A stretch of 8,309 nucleotides of DNA, taken from the NCBI GenBank assembly GCA_021792075.1, contig JAJYVK010000059.1, positions 1 to 8,309 of the forward strand. Direction: 5' to 3'. Both the position numbers and the translations under genes were made by a program. The notes below the pieces were generated by a model. The model was not told the DNA's origin, did not search any database, and saw nothing but the letters and a program-made list of their open reading frames with translations. Below are positions 1 to 5,347 of the stretch, piece after piece (the first letter of the stretch is position 1; each line of letters opens with the position of its first letter). The stretch is from Actinomycetes bacterium. Its GTDB lineage: Bacteria; Actinomycetota; Acidimicrobiia; Acidimicrobiales; Acidimicrobiaceae.

Positions 1-700
1 ATGCTACAACGCCTAAGAGCAGCGGGAATGCTATTGAAATCACTCTCACCACAGTCATCACCGACTGGTCGACCGTCGCCATTGATTCCAAAGCCACAAC
101 TCGATATACAGAGTGGTACGTCCTGGTTACGACTCGCTGAGGCACGGGTGCGGCACTGGTTTGCGTGCCCTGGGACTCCTGGCTCGAATTGAGATTCAAG
201 GTGAAGCCGGTCGGTTGATTGGATACTGTCAAATTGATCCCGTTGGGCTGTCCGACCACGGTAGTAACCATTACAGCCCGATGATCCGACTCGTCGGGAT
301 CGCTTAGAATCATCCCCTTGGGCAAAGGAACATATGACACCTCGCTGATCGTGCTTTTGAGCGAGGTGAGTGCGGAAGGCTCCCCAGCAATGTTGGCCGT
401 CGATGCGACCACCTGATTCTTCGAATCGAGCACCTGGACCGAGATCTCGTTGCGTGGAAGGGGAAGCGGATTCATTATCGAGCCCGAGCTCACCAGCGAG
501 ACAACCGCAGCCTCTTGCGTTCTTGTCTGATTAATAATTGAGTTGTGAAGCTGAGATGCGAGGGTCGTCAAAAGGACTCTTGACGCTCCGAAAAGCGCTA
601 TACCCACGACTAGGACAGAAACCAGCGCGATTTTGAACCTGACAGAGTAAAGCCACCTGCGGAACCAAGGGTAGCGCTTCTCTATATGTTGCGATACCAC
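1..700 (-). CDS. Sensor histidine kinase, N-terminal part (runs off window)
   Basis: The first 233 codons of a membrane sensor kinase are open without interruption to the window edge. After a short basic cytoplasmic head (MVSQHIEKRYPWFRR), residues about 22-40 form a first membrane helix (FKIALVSVLVVGIALFG). About 170 mostly polar residues follow, fitting an extracytoplasmic sensor domain with an S/Q/T/P-rich stretch near residues 168-185. A second hydrophobic segment begins near residue 216 (VISIAFPLLLGVVA) and is cut by the window. HAMP, phosphoacceptor His and ATPase domains would lie beyond the edge, so the kinase call rests on topology and on position: the gene starts 4 nt after an OmpR-type regulator on the same strand. 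I chose the GTG at 698-700, which has only a weak GGTGG ribosome site about 9 nt upstream. The ligand is unknown. The truncation is due to the window and is not biological. Confidence 0.85.
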   Translation of the reverse strand, partial: MVSQHIEKRYPWFRRWLYSVRFKIALVSVLVVGIALFGASRVLLTTLASQLHNSIINQTRTQEAAVVSLVSSGSIMNPLPLPRNEISVQVLDSKNQVVASTANIAGEPSALTSLKSTISEVSYVPLPKGMILSDPDESDHRAVMVTTVVGQPNGINLTVSNQPTGFTLNLNSSQESQGTQTSAAPVPQRVVTRTYHSVYRVVALESMATVDQSVMTVVRVISIAFPLLLGVVA

Positions 701-704
701 CTAG

Positions 705-1382
705 CTAGCCACCATTTTCCTCTAGCAGGTAGCCAACACCTCGAATAGTCCTAATAGCTCTTTTGTCGAACGGTGTGTCGATCTTCTTGCGGAGATAACC
801 GATATACACCTCAACTATGTTTGAATCGCCTTCGAAATCGTAGTCCCAGACATGTTCGAGAATGACTTTCTTAGTGAGCACCTCGCCTTTTCTGCGCAGG
901 AGCAACTCGAGAAGAGAAAACTCTCTTGAGGTCAGGACGATGTCAGATTGGTCCCTGGTAACCGCGTGACTCGCCGGATCTAGATGAAGATCTCCGGCGG
1001 ACAGTACCACAGGCCTTTCAGAGGCGCCTCTCCTCAATAGAGCCCGCATCCTTGCCAACAAAACGGTAAAAGAAAACGGCTTCGAGAGGAAGTCATCAGC
1101 GCCAGTATCAAGTGACTCAGCTTCGTCAAGCTCTCCATCCTTGGCTGTCAACATCAGAATGGGAGTCCAGACCCCCCTCTCTCTCAAGGTGCCACAAATC
1201 TTGAATCCGTTGGTCCCAGGGAGCATGATGTCCAAGAGGATCAGGTCATATGGGTTCTCTGTGGCCATCCAGAGCCCCTCTGTGCCGTTTTGGATCACGT
1301 CGACGGCAAAACCCTCCGCCTCTAGCCCCCTCTTCAAAGCTTCGCCCAACCTAACTTCATCTTCAATTACAAGGACTCTCAT
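705..1382 (-). CDS. OmpR/PhoB-family response regulator
   Basis: A 225-residue DNA-binding regulator. The receiver domain (about 1-118) carries the acidic pair E7/D8, phosphoacceptor D51 in LILLDIMLPG, T79 in LMLTAKD and the conserved lysine K101 in LSKPF. A winged-helix domain (about 127-222) shows the family signature SREFSLLELLL and VEVYIGYLRKKID, ending in RTIRGVGYLL. Family knowledge: phosphorylation by the partner kinase promotes dimer binding to direct-repeat operators. I start it at the ATG at 1380-1382, because GTGAGG lies 6 nt upstream and the protein then begins MRVLVIEDE as in relatives. An upstream in-frame TTG at 1415 would add 11 residues but lies inside the hairpin at 1398-1431. 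The stop is 4 nt before the kinase gene, so the two should be one operon. The target genes cannot be read from the sequence. Confidence 0.95.
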   Translation of the reverse strand: MRVLVIEDEVRLGEALKRGLEAEGFAVDVIQNGTEGLWMATENPYDLILLDIMLPGTNGFKICGTLRERGVWTPILMLTAKDGELDEAESLDTGADDFLSKPFSFTVLLARMRALLRRGASERPVVLSAGDLHLDPASHAVTRDQSDIVLTSREFSLLELLLRRKGEVLTKKVILEHVWDYDFEGDSNIVEVYIGYLRKKIDTPFDKRAIRTIRGVGYLLEENGG

Positions 1383-1395
1383 GTATTGCCTCACT

Positions 1396-1431
1396 AAAAC
1401 GCTAAAGTGGCCCAAATGCCACTCTAGCGTT
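1396..1431 (-). promoter_or_regulatory. Hairpin with short U-tail just before the regulator's ribosome site (possible attenuator)
   Basis: Read on the minus strand, AACGCTAGAGTGGC (1431-1418) pairs with GCCACTTTAGCGTT (1411-1398) through 14 positions with one G·U wobble and a 6-nt loop. The 3' arm merges into a TTTT run at 1399-1396, and the GTGAGG ribosome site follows at once. This is terminator-like architecture in the 5' leader of the response regulator. It could be an attenuator, a translation-modulating stem, the terminator of an upstream transcript, or a protein-binding dyad. The hairpin is read directly; the function is inferred, and a four-U tail is weak for termination. Confidence 0.5.
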
Positions 1432-1818
1432 GGCCTTTAATGAACGAGTTATCAGCGCCTTCCGCCTGCTCGTTTGTGGCACCATACATACCTGGCAACT
1501 TCGAGCGATCAAGCAGACCTCAAAGCGTTACTTTCGAAACAAGTCAAATGGTGCCATCATCTAGCTGCAAAACATCCAGGGTGGCACGCGCACCGTCACC
1601 CAATTTGAGAGGCGCTCATCCCCCAAAGTCTTTGCAGAGCCTGCTCCGAAGATTTTTGAGATAAGGAACGACAAATATCTAAGCCCTCCGAATGTGAAGC
1701 TATCGAATCTTAATGTCACCTCTGTCAAGCAAGCCGACGACGGTGTCGGACACGATCCATTACCATCACGAGAGAGCGAGTCTGTGAAAATCTCACTCTT
1801 CCAAAGAGCAGTCGCGTG
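1432..1818. other. 387-bp region without a recognisable gene; possible decayed coding remnant
   Basis: No convincing protein gene or RNA gene was found on either strand. The only plus-strand frame of any length (1440-1664) has no ribosome site and a Ser/Pro/Arg-rich translation typical of random sequence. On the minus strand, short protein-like stretches appear in different frames: SDTVVGLLDRGDIKIR-stop (ending near 1705), MSFLISKIFGAGSAKTLGDE (from a TTG at 1674 with GGAGGG 9 nt upstream; stop at 1561), and LGDGARATLDVLQLDDGTI-stop (ending at 1544). They may be pieces of a frameshifted pseudogene, or chance. Confidence 0.4.
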
Positions 1819-1917
1819 TTAAAAAAGAATGATACTGGGCCTGTAAGGCCCAGTATCAACAATCGTCGCGAGTGCGACGCCCCCTCCGCAAAATCCTCGG
1901 ACCAGCTGCACCCCCAT
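1819..1917 (-). CDS. Candidate 32-codon small protein or leader peptide (tentative)
   Basis: An ATG at 1917 has an AAGGA ribosome site 6 nt upstream (1928-1924) and opens 32 codons ending in TAA at 1819. The peptide begins MGVQLVRGFCGGG and ends GPYRPSIILF. Its final dozen codons are the terminator hairpin itself and its U-tract, so the stop falls at the point where RNA polymerase should release. For: good ribosome site, ATG start, promoter-like sequence just upstream. Against: very short, no recognised family, and another frame through the same stretch is also open. It may be the noncoding body of a small RNA instead. Confidence 0.25.
   Translation of the reverse strand: MGVQLVRGFCGGGVALATIVDTGPYRPSIILF
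1820..1857 (-). terminator. Strong intrinsic terminator, minus strand
   Basis: A perfect 12-bp inverted repeat, GATACTGGGCCT (1831-1842) and AGGCCCAGTATC (1846-1857), has a 3-nt loop. On the minus strand it is followed by ATTC and then six T's (complement of 1821-1826). There is no T-run on the plus-strand side, so it acts for minus-strand transcripts. It would end either the suf operon (stop at 2007, about 150 nt upstream) or the small transcript proposed at 1820-1931, or both. Confidence 0.9.
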
Positions 1918-1931
1918 GCACCGTCCTTCTC
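1820..1931 (-). ncRNA. Candidate small RNA (about 110 nt) between promoter-like element and terminator
   Basis: On the minus strand a promoter-like TTGTGA-N18-TATAGT (1967-1938) would start RNA near 1931, and the strong terminator would end it near 1820. The predicted RNA contains two G5 runs (1915-1911 with its flank, and 1884-1880), the first between TGCA repeats. It also has a small perfect hairpin, CGTCGC-ACTC-GCGACG (complement of 1864-1879), before the terminator stem. Two CRP-type sites lie over and upstream of the promoter. It does not match any RNA family I recognise. Alternatives are a small mRNA (the 32-codon frame at 1819-1917) or simply the 3' untranslated end of the suf operon. 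Promoter and boundaries are inferred. Confidence 0.35.
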
Positions 1932-1937
1932 TCTATA

Positions 1938-1967
1938 ACTATACACGAGGTGTGAACGATTTCACAA
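1938..1967 (-). promoter_or_regulatory. Promoter-like element of the candidate small transcript
   Basis: The minus strand carries TTGTGA (complement of 1962-1967), an 18-nt spacer, and TATAGT (complement of 1938-1943). A start is expected near 1931. The -35 element overlaps the first CRP-type site, so a bound regulator would compete with RNA polymerase there. Confidence 0.4.
1951..1966. promoter_or_regulatory. CRP/GlxR-type binding site, perfect consensus
   Basis: TGTGA-ACGATT-TCACA reads as TGTGA-N6-TCACA, the consensus palindrome for CRP and its actinobacterial counterparts (GlxR, Rv3676). The central pairs extend the dyad to TGTGAA-N4-TTCACA. Its centre is about 27 nt upstream of the predicted start near 1931, a position expected for repression. 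Binding is inferred from the motif only. Confidence 0.6.
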
Positions 1968-1982
1968 TCGTGAGGAAAAATT

Positions 1983-1998
1983 TGTGAAAAACGTCACT
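1983..1998. promoter_or_regulatory. Second CRP/GlxR-type site, one mismatch
   Basis: TGTGA-AAAACG-TCACT matches TGTGA-N6-TCACA except for the last base. Its centre is 32 bp from that of the perfect site, close to three turns of B-DNA, so two dimers would bind the same face of the helix. It starts 8 bp beyond the sufC stop codon and lies about 60 nt upstream of the predicted start near 1931, where class I activators often bind. Confidence 0.5.
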
Positions 1999-2006
1999 CA
2001 CCAGGG

Positions 2007-2789
2007 CTAAAGTCCAAAAATACTGGCGCCTACGATCTCTTTGTCGTCCTCCGCAACGCCGTATTCCGCGTACCCAGTCGTCTCAAGCTGCGCCGCCAGG
2101 TCTGGGCCACCAGTGGCCGCTATCTCTCCTCGGACCAAGACGTGAACCCGGTCCGGGCGAAGCTCCTTCAAGAGCCTTGAGTAGTGTGTAATGGCCAGCA
2201 CACCGAGCTGATCCTCATTGCTAGCCTGCTCCACTCGCCGAGAAACGTCTCTGAGAGCATCGACATCCAAGCCGGAGTCAATTTCATCAAGAATGCCAAA
2301 CTTTGGCCGCAGAACAGCGAGTTGCACCATCTCATTGCGCTTTTTTTCCCCGCCGGAAAAGTCCACATTCAGAGATCTCCCCAACAGAGAGATCGGAAAC
2401 CGAAGACTTGCAGCTTCCCGCAGGATCTCCTCATGAAGACCGGTCGCGTTTCGGCCACTAGTCTCAAATGCCGCTTCAAGAGCCTCCTCAAGCGAGACAC
2501 CGGGCACCTCGATCGGATATTGAGAGACCAGGAAAAGGCCCGCCTGAGCCCTCTTCCAGGCTGGCAACGCCAGAAGATCGGTGTCATCCAGGAAGACTGA
2601 TCCACCTAGGACCTCGTAGCCAGGCTTGCCCATGAGAACATGGGAGAGAGTGGATTTTCCAGAACCGTTTGGTCCCATTATCGCATGAACTTCGCCGCTT
2701 CTGACCTCGAGATTGATTCCCCTCAAGATCTCCTTTGATCCGACTCCAGCTCGAAGATCCTCTATCCTCAACACATGTTGCGAACTCAA
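2007..2789 (-). CDS. sufC: SufC, Fe-S cluster assembly ATPase
   Basis: A 260-residue ABC-type ATPase, the cytoplasmic motor of the SufBCD iron-sulfur scaffold. Motifs in order: Walker A G39-PNGSGKST, Q-loop Q90 in LVSQYP, signature FSGGE at 144-148 followed by the SufC-typical KKRNEM, Walker B FGILDE at 164-169, D-loop SGLD and the switch histidine H202 in AITHYSRLL. No membrane segments are seen, as expected. Length is normal for the family (about 250-260). The start is TTG at 2787-2789, sharing two bases with the TGA of the Rieske gene; GGTGG a few bases upstream is a modest ribosome site, so translation is probably coupled. A later GTG at 2774 has no ribosome site. It is the last gene of the sufD-Rieske-sufC unit. 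Identification is secure. Confidence 0.97.
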   Translation of the reverse strand: MSSQHVLRIEDLRAGVGSKEILRGINLEVRSGEVHAIMGPNGSGKSTLSHVLMGKPGYEVLGGSVFLDDTDLLALPAWKRAQAGLFLVSQYPIEVPGVSLEEALEAAFETSGRNATGLHEEILREAASLRFPISLLGRSLNVDFSGGEKKRNEMVQLAVLRPKFGILDEIDSGLDVDALRDVSRRVEQASNEDQLGVLAITHYSRLLKELRPDRVHVLVRGEIAATGGPDLAAQLETTGYAEYGVAEDDKEIVGASIFGL

Positions 2790-3103
2790 TTTATCACCAC
2801 CAGGACTCTATCGCCTTCAACTGCGATGTCGTAGACAGGAACCGGCTTGGTAGCCGGCAGGCATGTTGGCTTCCCGGTTTCAAGCGAAAATGTAGAGCCG
2901 TGCTTCCAGCACTCAAGCTCCTTCTCCTCCACGAGAACCTCGCCCTCTGAAAGCGAGTAATTCGCATGGCTGCAGCGATCACCAATTGCGTAGAAGTCGT
3001 CATCGATCCGAACAACCGCAATGGCATGTCCTTCAACCTCGAACTTCTGGACGGTCCCGCTCTCAATATCTTCCTTGCCGCAAAGATCAATCCTCACACT
3101 CAC
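2786..3103 (-). CDS. Rieske [2Fe-2S] ferredoxin of the suf operon
   Basis: A soluble Rieske protein of about 105 residues, similar to the small ferredoxins that feed aromatic-ring dioxygenases. The cluster ligands are visible: C44-S-H46 (DRCSHANYSL) and C65-W-K-H68 (ELECWKHGSTF). Eighteen residues lie between H46 and C65, about one more than in well-known ferredoxins. There is no signal peptide or membrane anchor. I prefer the GTG at 3101-3103: it overlaps the sufD TGA as GTGA and has GGAGGG 10 nt upstream (3119-3114). An earlier in-frame GTG at 3121 would add six residues but has no clear ribosome site and would overlap sufD by 22 nt. A Rieske gene inside a suf operon suggests electron supply to cluster assembly, or a client protein made next to its cofactor machinery; the exact role is not settled by the sequence. 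Confidence 0.93.
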   Translation of the reverse strand: MSVRIDLCGKEDIESGTVQKFEVEGHAIAVVRIDDDFYAIGDRCSHANYSLSEGEVLVEEKELECWKHGSTFSLETGKPTCLPATKPVPVYDIAVEGDRVLVVIN

Positions 3104-4350
3104 TGCTGCAATTCCCTCCACTTCCGTGCTGCCAAAGTCCTTAGAGCCTCTTTGACCCCAGCAATAGCCGACCTTTCGGCAATCTCAGAAAAGAACCCCC
3201 CGACTATCAACCTTTGAACCAGTTCCGGCTTTATCCCACGACTTTCAAGATAGTATTGTTGGTCTTCGTCGATAGGCCCCACAGAAGAGGCGTGACTGCA
3301 CCTGACGTCATTTTCTTCAATGTCAAGGTTCGGAACGGAATCCGCCCGTGCGCCTTCCGAGAGAACCAGATTCTTGTTGGTCTGAAACGCATCAGTAGAC
3401 GTGGCACCTTTGTCGACCTTGATGAGACCTGAATAAACCAGGTGCGACTTGTTTGCCGCCGCGCCCTTAAAGTAAAGCTCGCTCCGTCCGTTCTTCGCGC
3501 TGTGCTCCTGAAGCGTCCTGAAATCCAGCACCTGCTGTCCACTTCCAAAATAGGCGGCATTCAGCCGTGACTCCGCTCCTGCTCCAGCGATCGTTGAGGT
3601 CGTGAACAGGCGGGCGTAATCACCGCCAGCAACAATAGACATGGATTTGAGCCTGGCGTTGTCCATCAGTCTCGAAGCCTGGTGCCCGATCATTTTGCAC
3701 TTGGAACCGATGTCTTGGACGAGCAGATAGTCCAAGCTTGAACCCTGCGCCTGAAAGATCTTCGTCACCGGAATGGCCAACAACTCTGAGTCTTCGGGTG
3801 AGACCAGTACCTCGATCACTTGAGCGCTGGCACCCTCCTCCAGCTTCAGACAGAGATTTGGAAAGATAGCGGCGGGATTGCCCGAATCCAGATACCGCAC
3901 GACAACCACAGGCCTTCTCTGGTCATAGACCGCTCCAATCGACATTGACAGCGGACTTCCCAAGAGCGCGTTCAAGTAGGAAAACAGATCCGCACCTGAA
4001 AAGTCATGCGATATGTCCTCGGGATCCGATCCGCCCAGTTTGATCCCATCAGGCGGGTCGAAGTTCGGATCGACGACGCCGTTGCGGGTAACTATCACCA
4101 AGGCGTTGTCGTTGGCCTCCAAAACGGAAGCCGTTAAAGCCGAGGTGCAGTCCCTGACTACCTCTGAGGAGGAAATCAGATACTTCGAGATGTCGAGCTC
4201 GTCGATCTCCGAGTATCGCCACTCCTCAATGGAAGAGGTGGGCATCTCCGATGAGTCGACGCGCTCTCTTAGATCGATAAATCGCTGGGACCGGCCGCTC
4301 TTGACAACGGCACTATCGAGGCCCTCAGTCCATGCGCTCGAGAGTTGAAT
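3100..4350 (-). CDS. sufD: SufD, Fe-S scaffold subunit, with probable ATT start
   Basis: SufD pairs with SufB and SufC in the cytoplasmic Fe-S assembly scaffold. The C-terminal beta-helix core is clear: NLVLSEGARADSVPNLDIEE, then CSHASSVGPIDEDQQYYLESRGI with the conserved histidine (H353 counted from the ATT), and a closing helical region. The first ATG (4243-4245) gives 381 residues beginning PTSSIEEWRYSEIDELD, which cuts into the usual N-terminal helices. The frame stays open for 35 more codons and reads like a normal SufD start (SQRFIDLRERVDSSE before the EEWRY motif). It meets a TGA at 4356-4354, leaving no ATG, GTG or TTG. ATT at 4350-4348 has a perfect AAGGAG 6 nt upstream (4362-4357), so I place the start there (416 residues). 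The ATG has GGAG directly abutting it, too close to work well. It is the first gene of the operon; sufB is not adjacent. Confidence 0.9.
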   Translation of the reverse strand: MQLSSAWTEGLDSAVVKSGRSQRFIDLRERVDSSEMPTSSIEEWRYSEIDELDISKYLISSSEVVRDCTSALTASVLEANDNALVIVTRNGVVDPNFDPPDGIKLGGSDPEDISHDFSGADLFSYLNALLGSPLSMSIGAVYDQRRPVVVVRYLDSGNPAAIFPNLCLKLEEGASAQVIEVLVSPEDSELLAIPVTKIFQAQGSSLDYLLVQDIGSKCKMIGHQASRLMDNARLKSMSIVAGGDYARLFTTSTIAGAGAESRLNAAYFGSGQQVLDFRTLQEHSAKNGRSELYFKGAAANKSHLVYSGLIKVDKGATSTDAFQTNKNLVLSEGARADSVPNLDIEENDVRCSHASSVGPIDEDQQYYLESRGIKPELVQRLIVGGFFSEIAERSAIAGVKEALRTLAARKWRELQQ

Positions 4351-4362
4351 CTTTCACTCCTT
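4348..4362 (-). promoter_or_regulatory. Ribosome binding site and ATT start codon of sufD
   Basis: The minus strand reads AAGGAG-TGAAAG-ATT. The consensus ribosome site and 6-nt spacing are ideal, and the in-frame TGA inside the spacer excludes any earlier start. No other ribosome site of this quality lies before the downstream ATG at 4245. ATT initiation is known in infC of Escherichia coli and is rare. Confidence 0.65.
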
Positions 4363-4410
4363 ACGTGTGGCGAATCGTCAAACGAATTGCAGGTTTTTTC
4401 TCTCTAAAGA

Positions 4411-4441
4411 ATTCTACAACGAGAACCGTAATTTCTAACAA
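4411..4441 (-). promoter_or_regulatory. Possible sufD promoter (weak)
   Basis: In the AT-rich divergent region the minus strand has TTGTTA (complement of 4436-4441) and TAGAAT (complement of 4411-4416), 19 nt apart. This would give a leader of about 55 nt before the ATT. The spacing is longer than ideal and other pairings are possible. No clear IscR- or SufR-type operator was recognised in 4363-4534. Confidence 0.25.
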
Positions 4442-4499
4442 CCAGATGTTATTAAATACCTTCAACAGCCAATTACTGAATTATGGCAAAAAAATTAGA

Positions 4500-4535
4500 T
4501 GAAAACCAAGACTGATTAGCGCTATAGTCAGAATG
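4500..4535 (+). promoter_or_regulatory. Promoter of the crotonase gene placing the start codon at +1
   Basis: TATAGT at 4523-4528 is followed by exactly six bases and then the GTG start at 4535, so transcription should begin on the first base of the start codon. A weak -35 candidate, TGAAAA (4500-4505), is 17 nt upstream. There is no ribosome site before the GTG. This fits the leaderless mRNAs that are common in actinobacteria. Confidence 0.6.
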
Positions 4536-5347
4536 TGCAATCTACTTCAAGCCATGTTTTCTCTACCGAAGTCAAGGCCCACATAGGCTATCTTTGGTTG
4601 GACCGGCCCGACAGGTCAAACGCCATGGGATCTAAGTTCTTTTCCGAGCTTCCTCAGACAGTCTCTGAACTCGACGCGAATCCGGATGTCAGAGTAATCA
4701 TTGTCGCCTCTACGTCCAAGCACTTTTCAACCGGACTGGATTTGATGGAGTTGGAAGACATCCTTTCTGGAGGCGACACCGGCGACGAGACACGAACTCT
4801 TGAGACCATCGTAGAGCTACAACGATCCACCAGTTCGCTGTCGAGCTGTGACAAGCCCGTGATTGCAGCGATAAATGGCCATTGCATTGGCGGAGCACTC
4901 GACTTCGTCTCCTACGCCGACATCCGTCTCTGTTCAGCAGATGCAATCTTCTCGCTACGAGAGACCAAGTTGGCCATGATAGCTGACCTCGGCTCTCTTC
5001 AGCGACTTCCTGCTATCATCGGTCGCGGACAGCTGGCTGAACTTGCTTTCACCGGCCGAGACGTATCCGCCATAACAGCACACGAAATGGGATTGGTCAA
5101 CTACGTATGTCGCGACAAGGTCGAGCTTATGAGCAAAGCCTTTTCACTTGCAAGCGAAATTGCAGCCAACTCTCCAACGGCAACCCAGGGAGTCAAGAAG
5201 ACAATGAGAAGCTTCTACGACGAACAGATCGAGCGGCAGCTCGAACTCGTTGCGAGACTGAGTCTTCCTCAGCTTGGTTCTCATGATCTGAGAGAGGCCG
5301 TCACCGCATTCGTGGAGAAGCGTCCCCCTAAGTTCACAGGCACTTAG
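4535..5347 (+). CDS. Crotonase-family enzyme, dienoyl-CoA isomerase type
   Basis: A 270-residue cytoplasmic acyl-CoA enzyme of the enoyl-CoA hydratase/isomerase superfamily. The first oxyanion-hole segment is HFSTGLDLMEL (63-73) and the second is NGHCIGGALDF (114-124). The active-site loop RETKLAMIADLGSLQRLP (142-159) closely resembles the Delta3,5-Delta2,4-dienoyl-CoA isomerase (ECH1) loop, with acidic residues at E143 and D151 where that enzyme has its catalytic Glu and Asp. Most plain hydratases do not carry the Asp. Isomerisation of dienoyl-CoA during breakdown of unsaturated fatty acids is thus the best guess; hydratase activity on another substrate is possible. The GTG start has no ribosome site but sits six bases after TATAGT. 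The gene diverges from sufD, and its stop overlaps the end of the convergent small gene. Confidence 0.92.
   Translation: MQSTSSHVFSTEVKAHIGYLWLDRPDRSNAMGSKFFSELPQTVSELDANPDVRVIIVASTSKHFSTGLDLMELEDILSGGDTGDETRTLETIVELQRSTSSLSSCDKPVIAAINGHCIGGALDFVSYADIRLCSADAIFSLRETKLAMIADLGSLQRLPAIIGRGQLAELAFTGRDVSAITAHEMGLVNYVCRDKVELMSKAFSLASEIAANSPTATQGVKKTMRSFYDEQIERQLELVARLSLPQLGSHDLREAVTAFVEKRPPKFTGT

Noticed and set aside
1..307. Two plus-strand frames at the left edge
   Set aside because: They lie antisense to a continuous sensor-kinase frame with clear membrane helix and operon context.
1440..1664. 74-codon plus-strand frame
   Set aside because: No ribosome site, Ser/Pro/Arg-rich random-looking translation, and located in a region whose signals are on the minus strand.
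1861..1920. Possible 6C RNA on the plus strand (two C5 runs within small hairpins)
   Set aside because: Each run has five C's rather than six or more, the stems are only 3-4 bp, and there is no plus-strand terminator afterwards; the terminator and promoter-like sequence face the other way.
1725..1946. 73-codon minus-strand frame
   Set aside because: It has no ribosome site, runs straight through a strong terminator hairpin and its T-run, and its translation is Arg/Ser-rich and unlike a protein family.
2184..2600. 138-codon plus-strand frame opposite sufC
   Set aside because: It is the antisense shadow of sufC, which has complete ABC motifs.
2786..3121. Longer Rieske start at GTG 3121
   Set aside because: The GTG at 3103 overlaps the sufD stop as GTGA and has GGAGGG upstream, whereas the 3121 codon immediately abuts that ribosome site and has none of its own.
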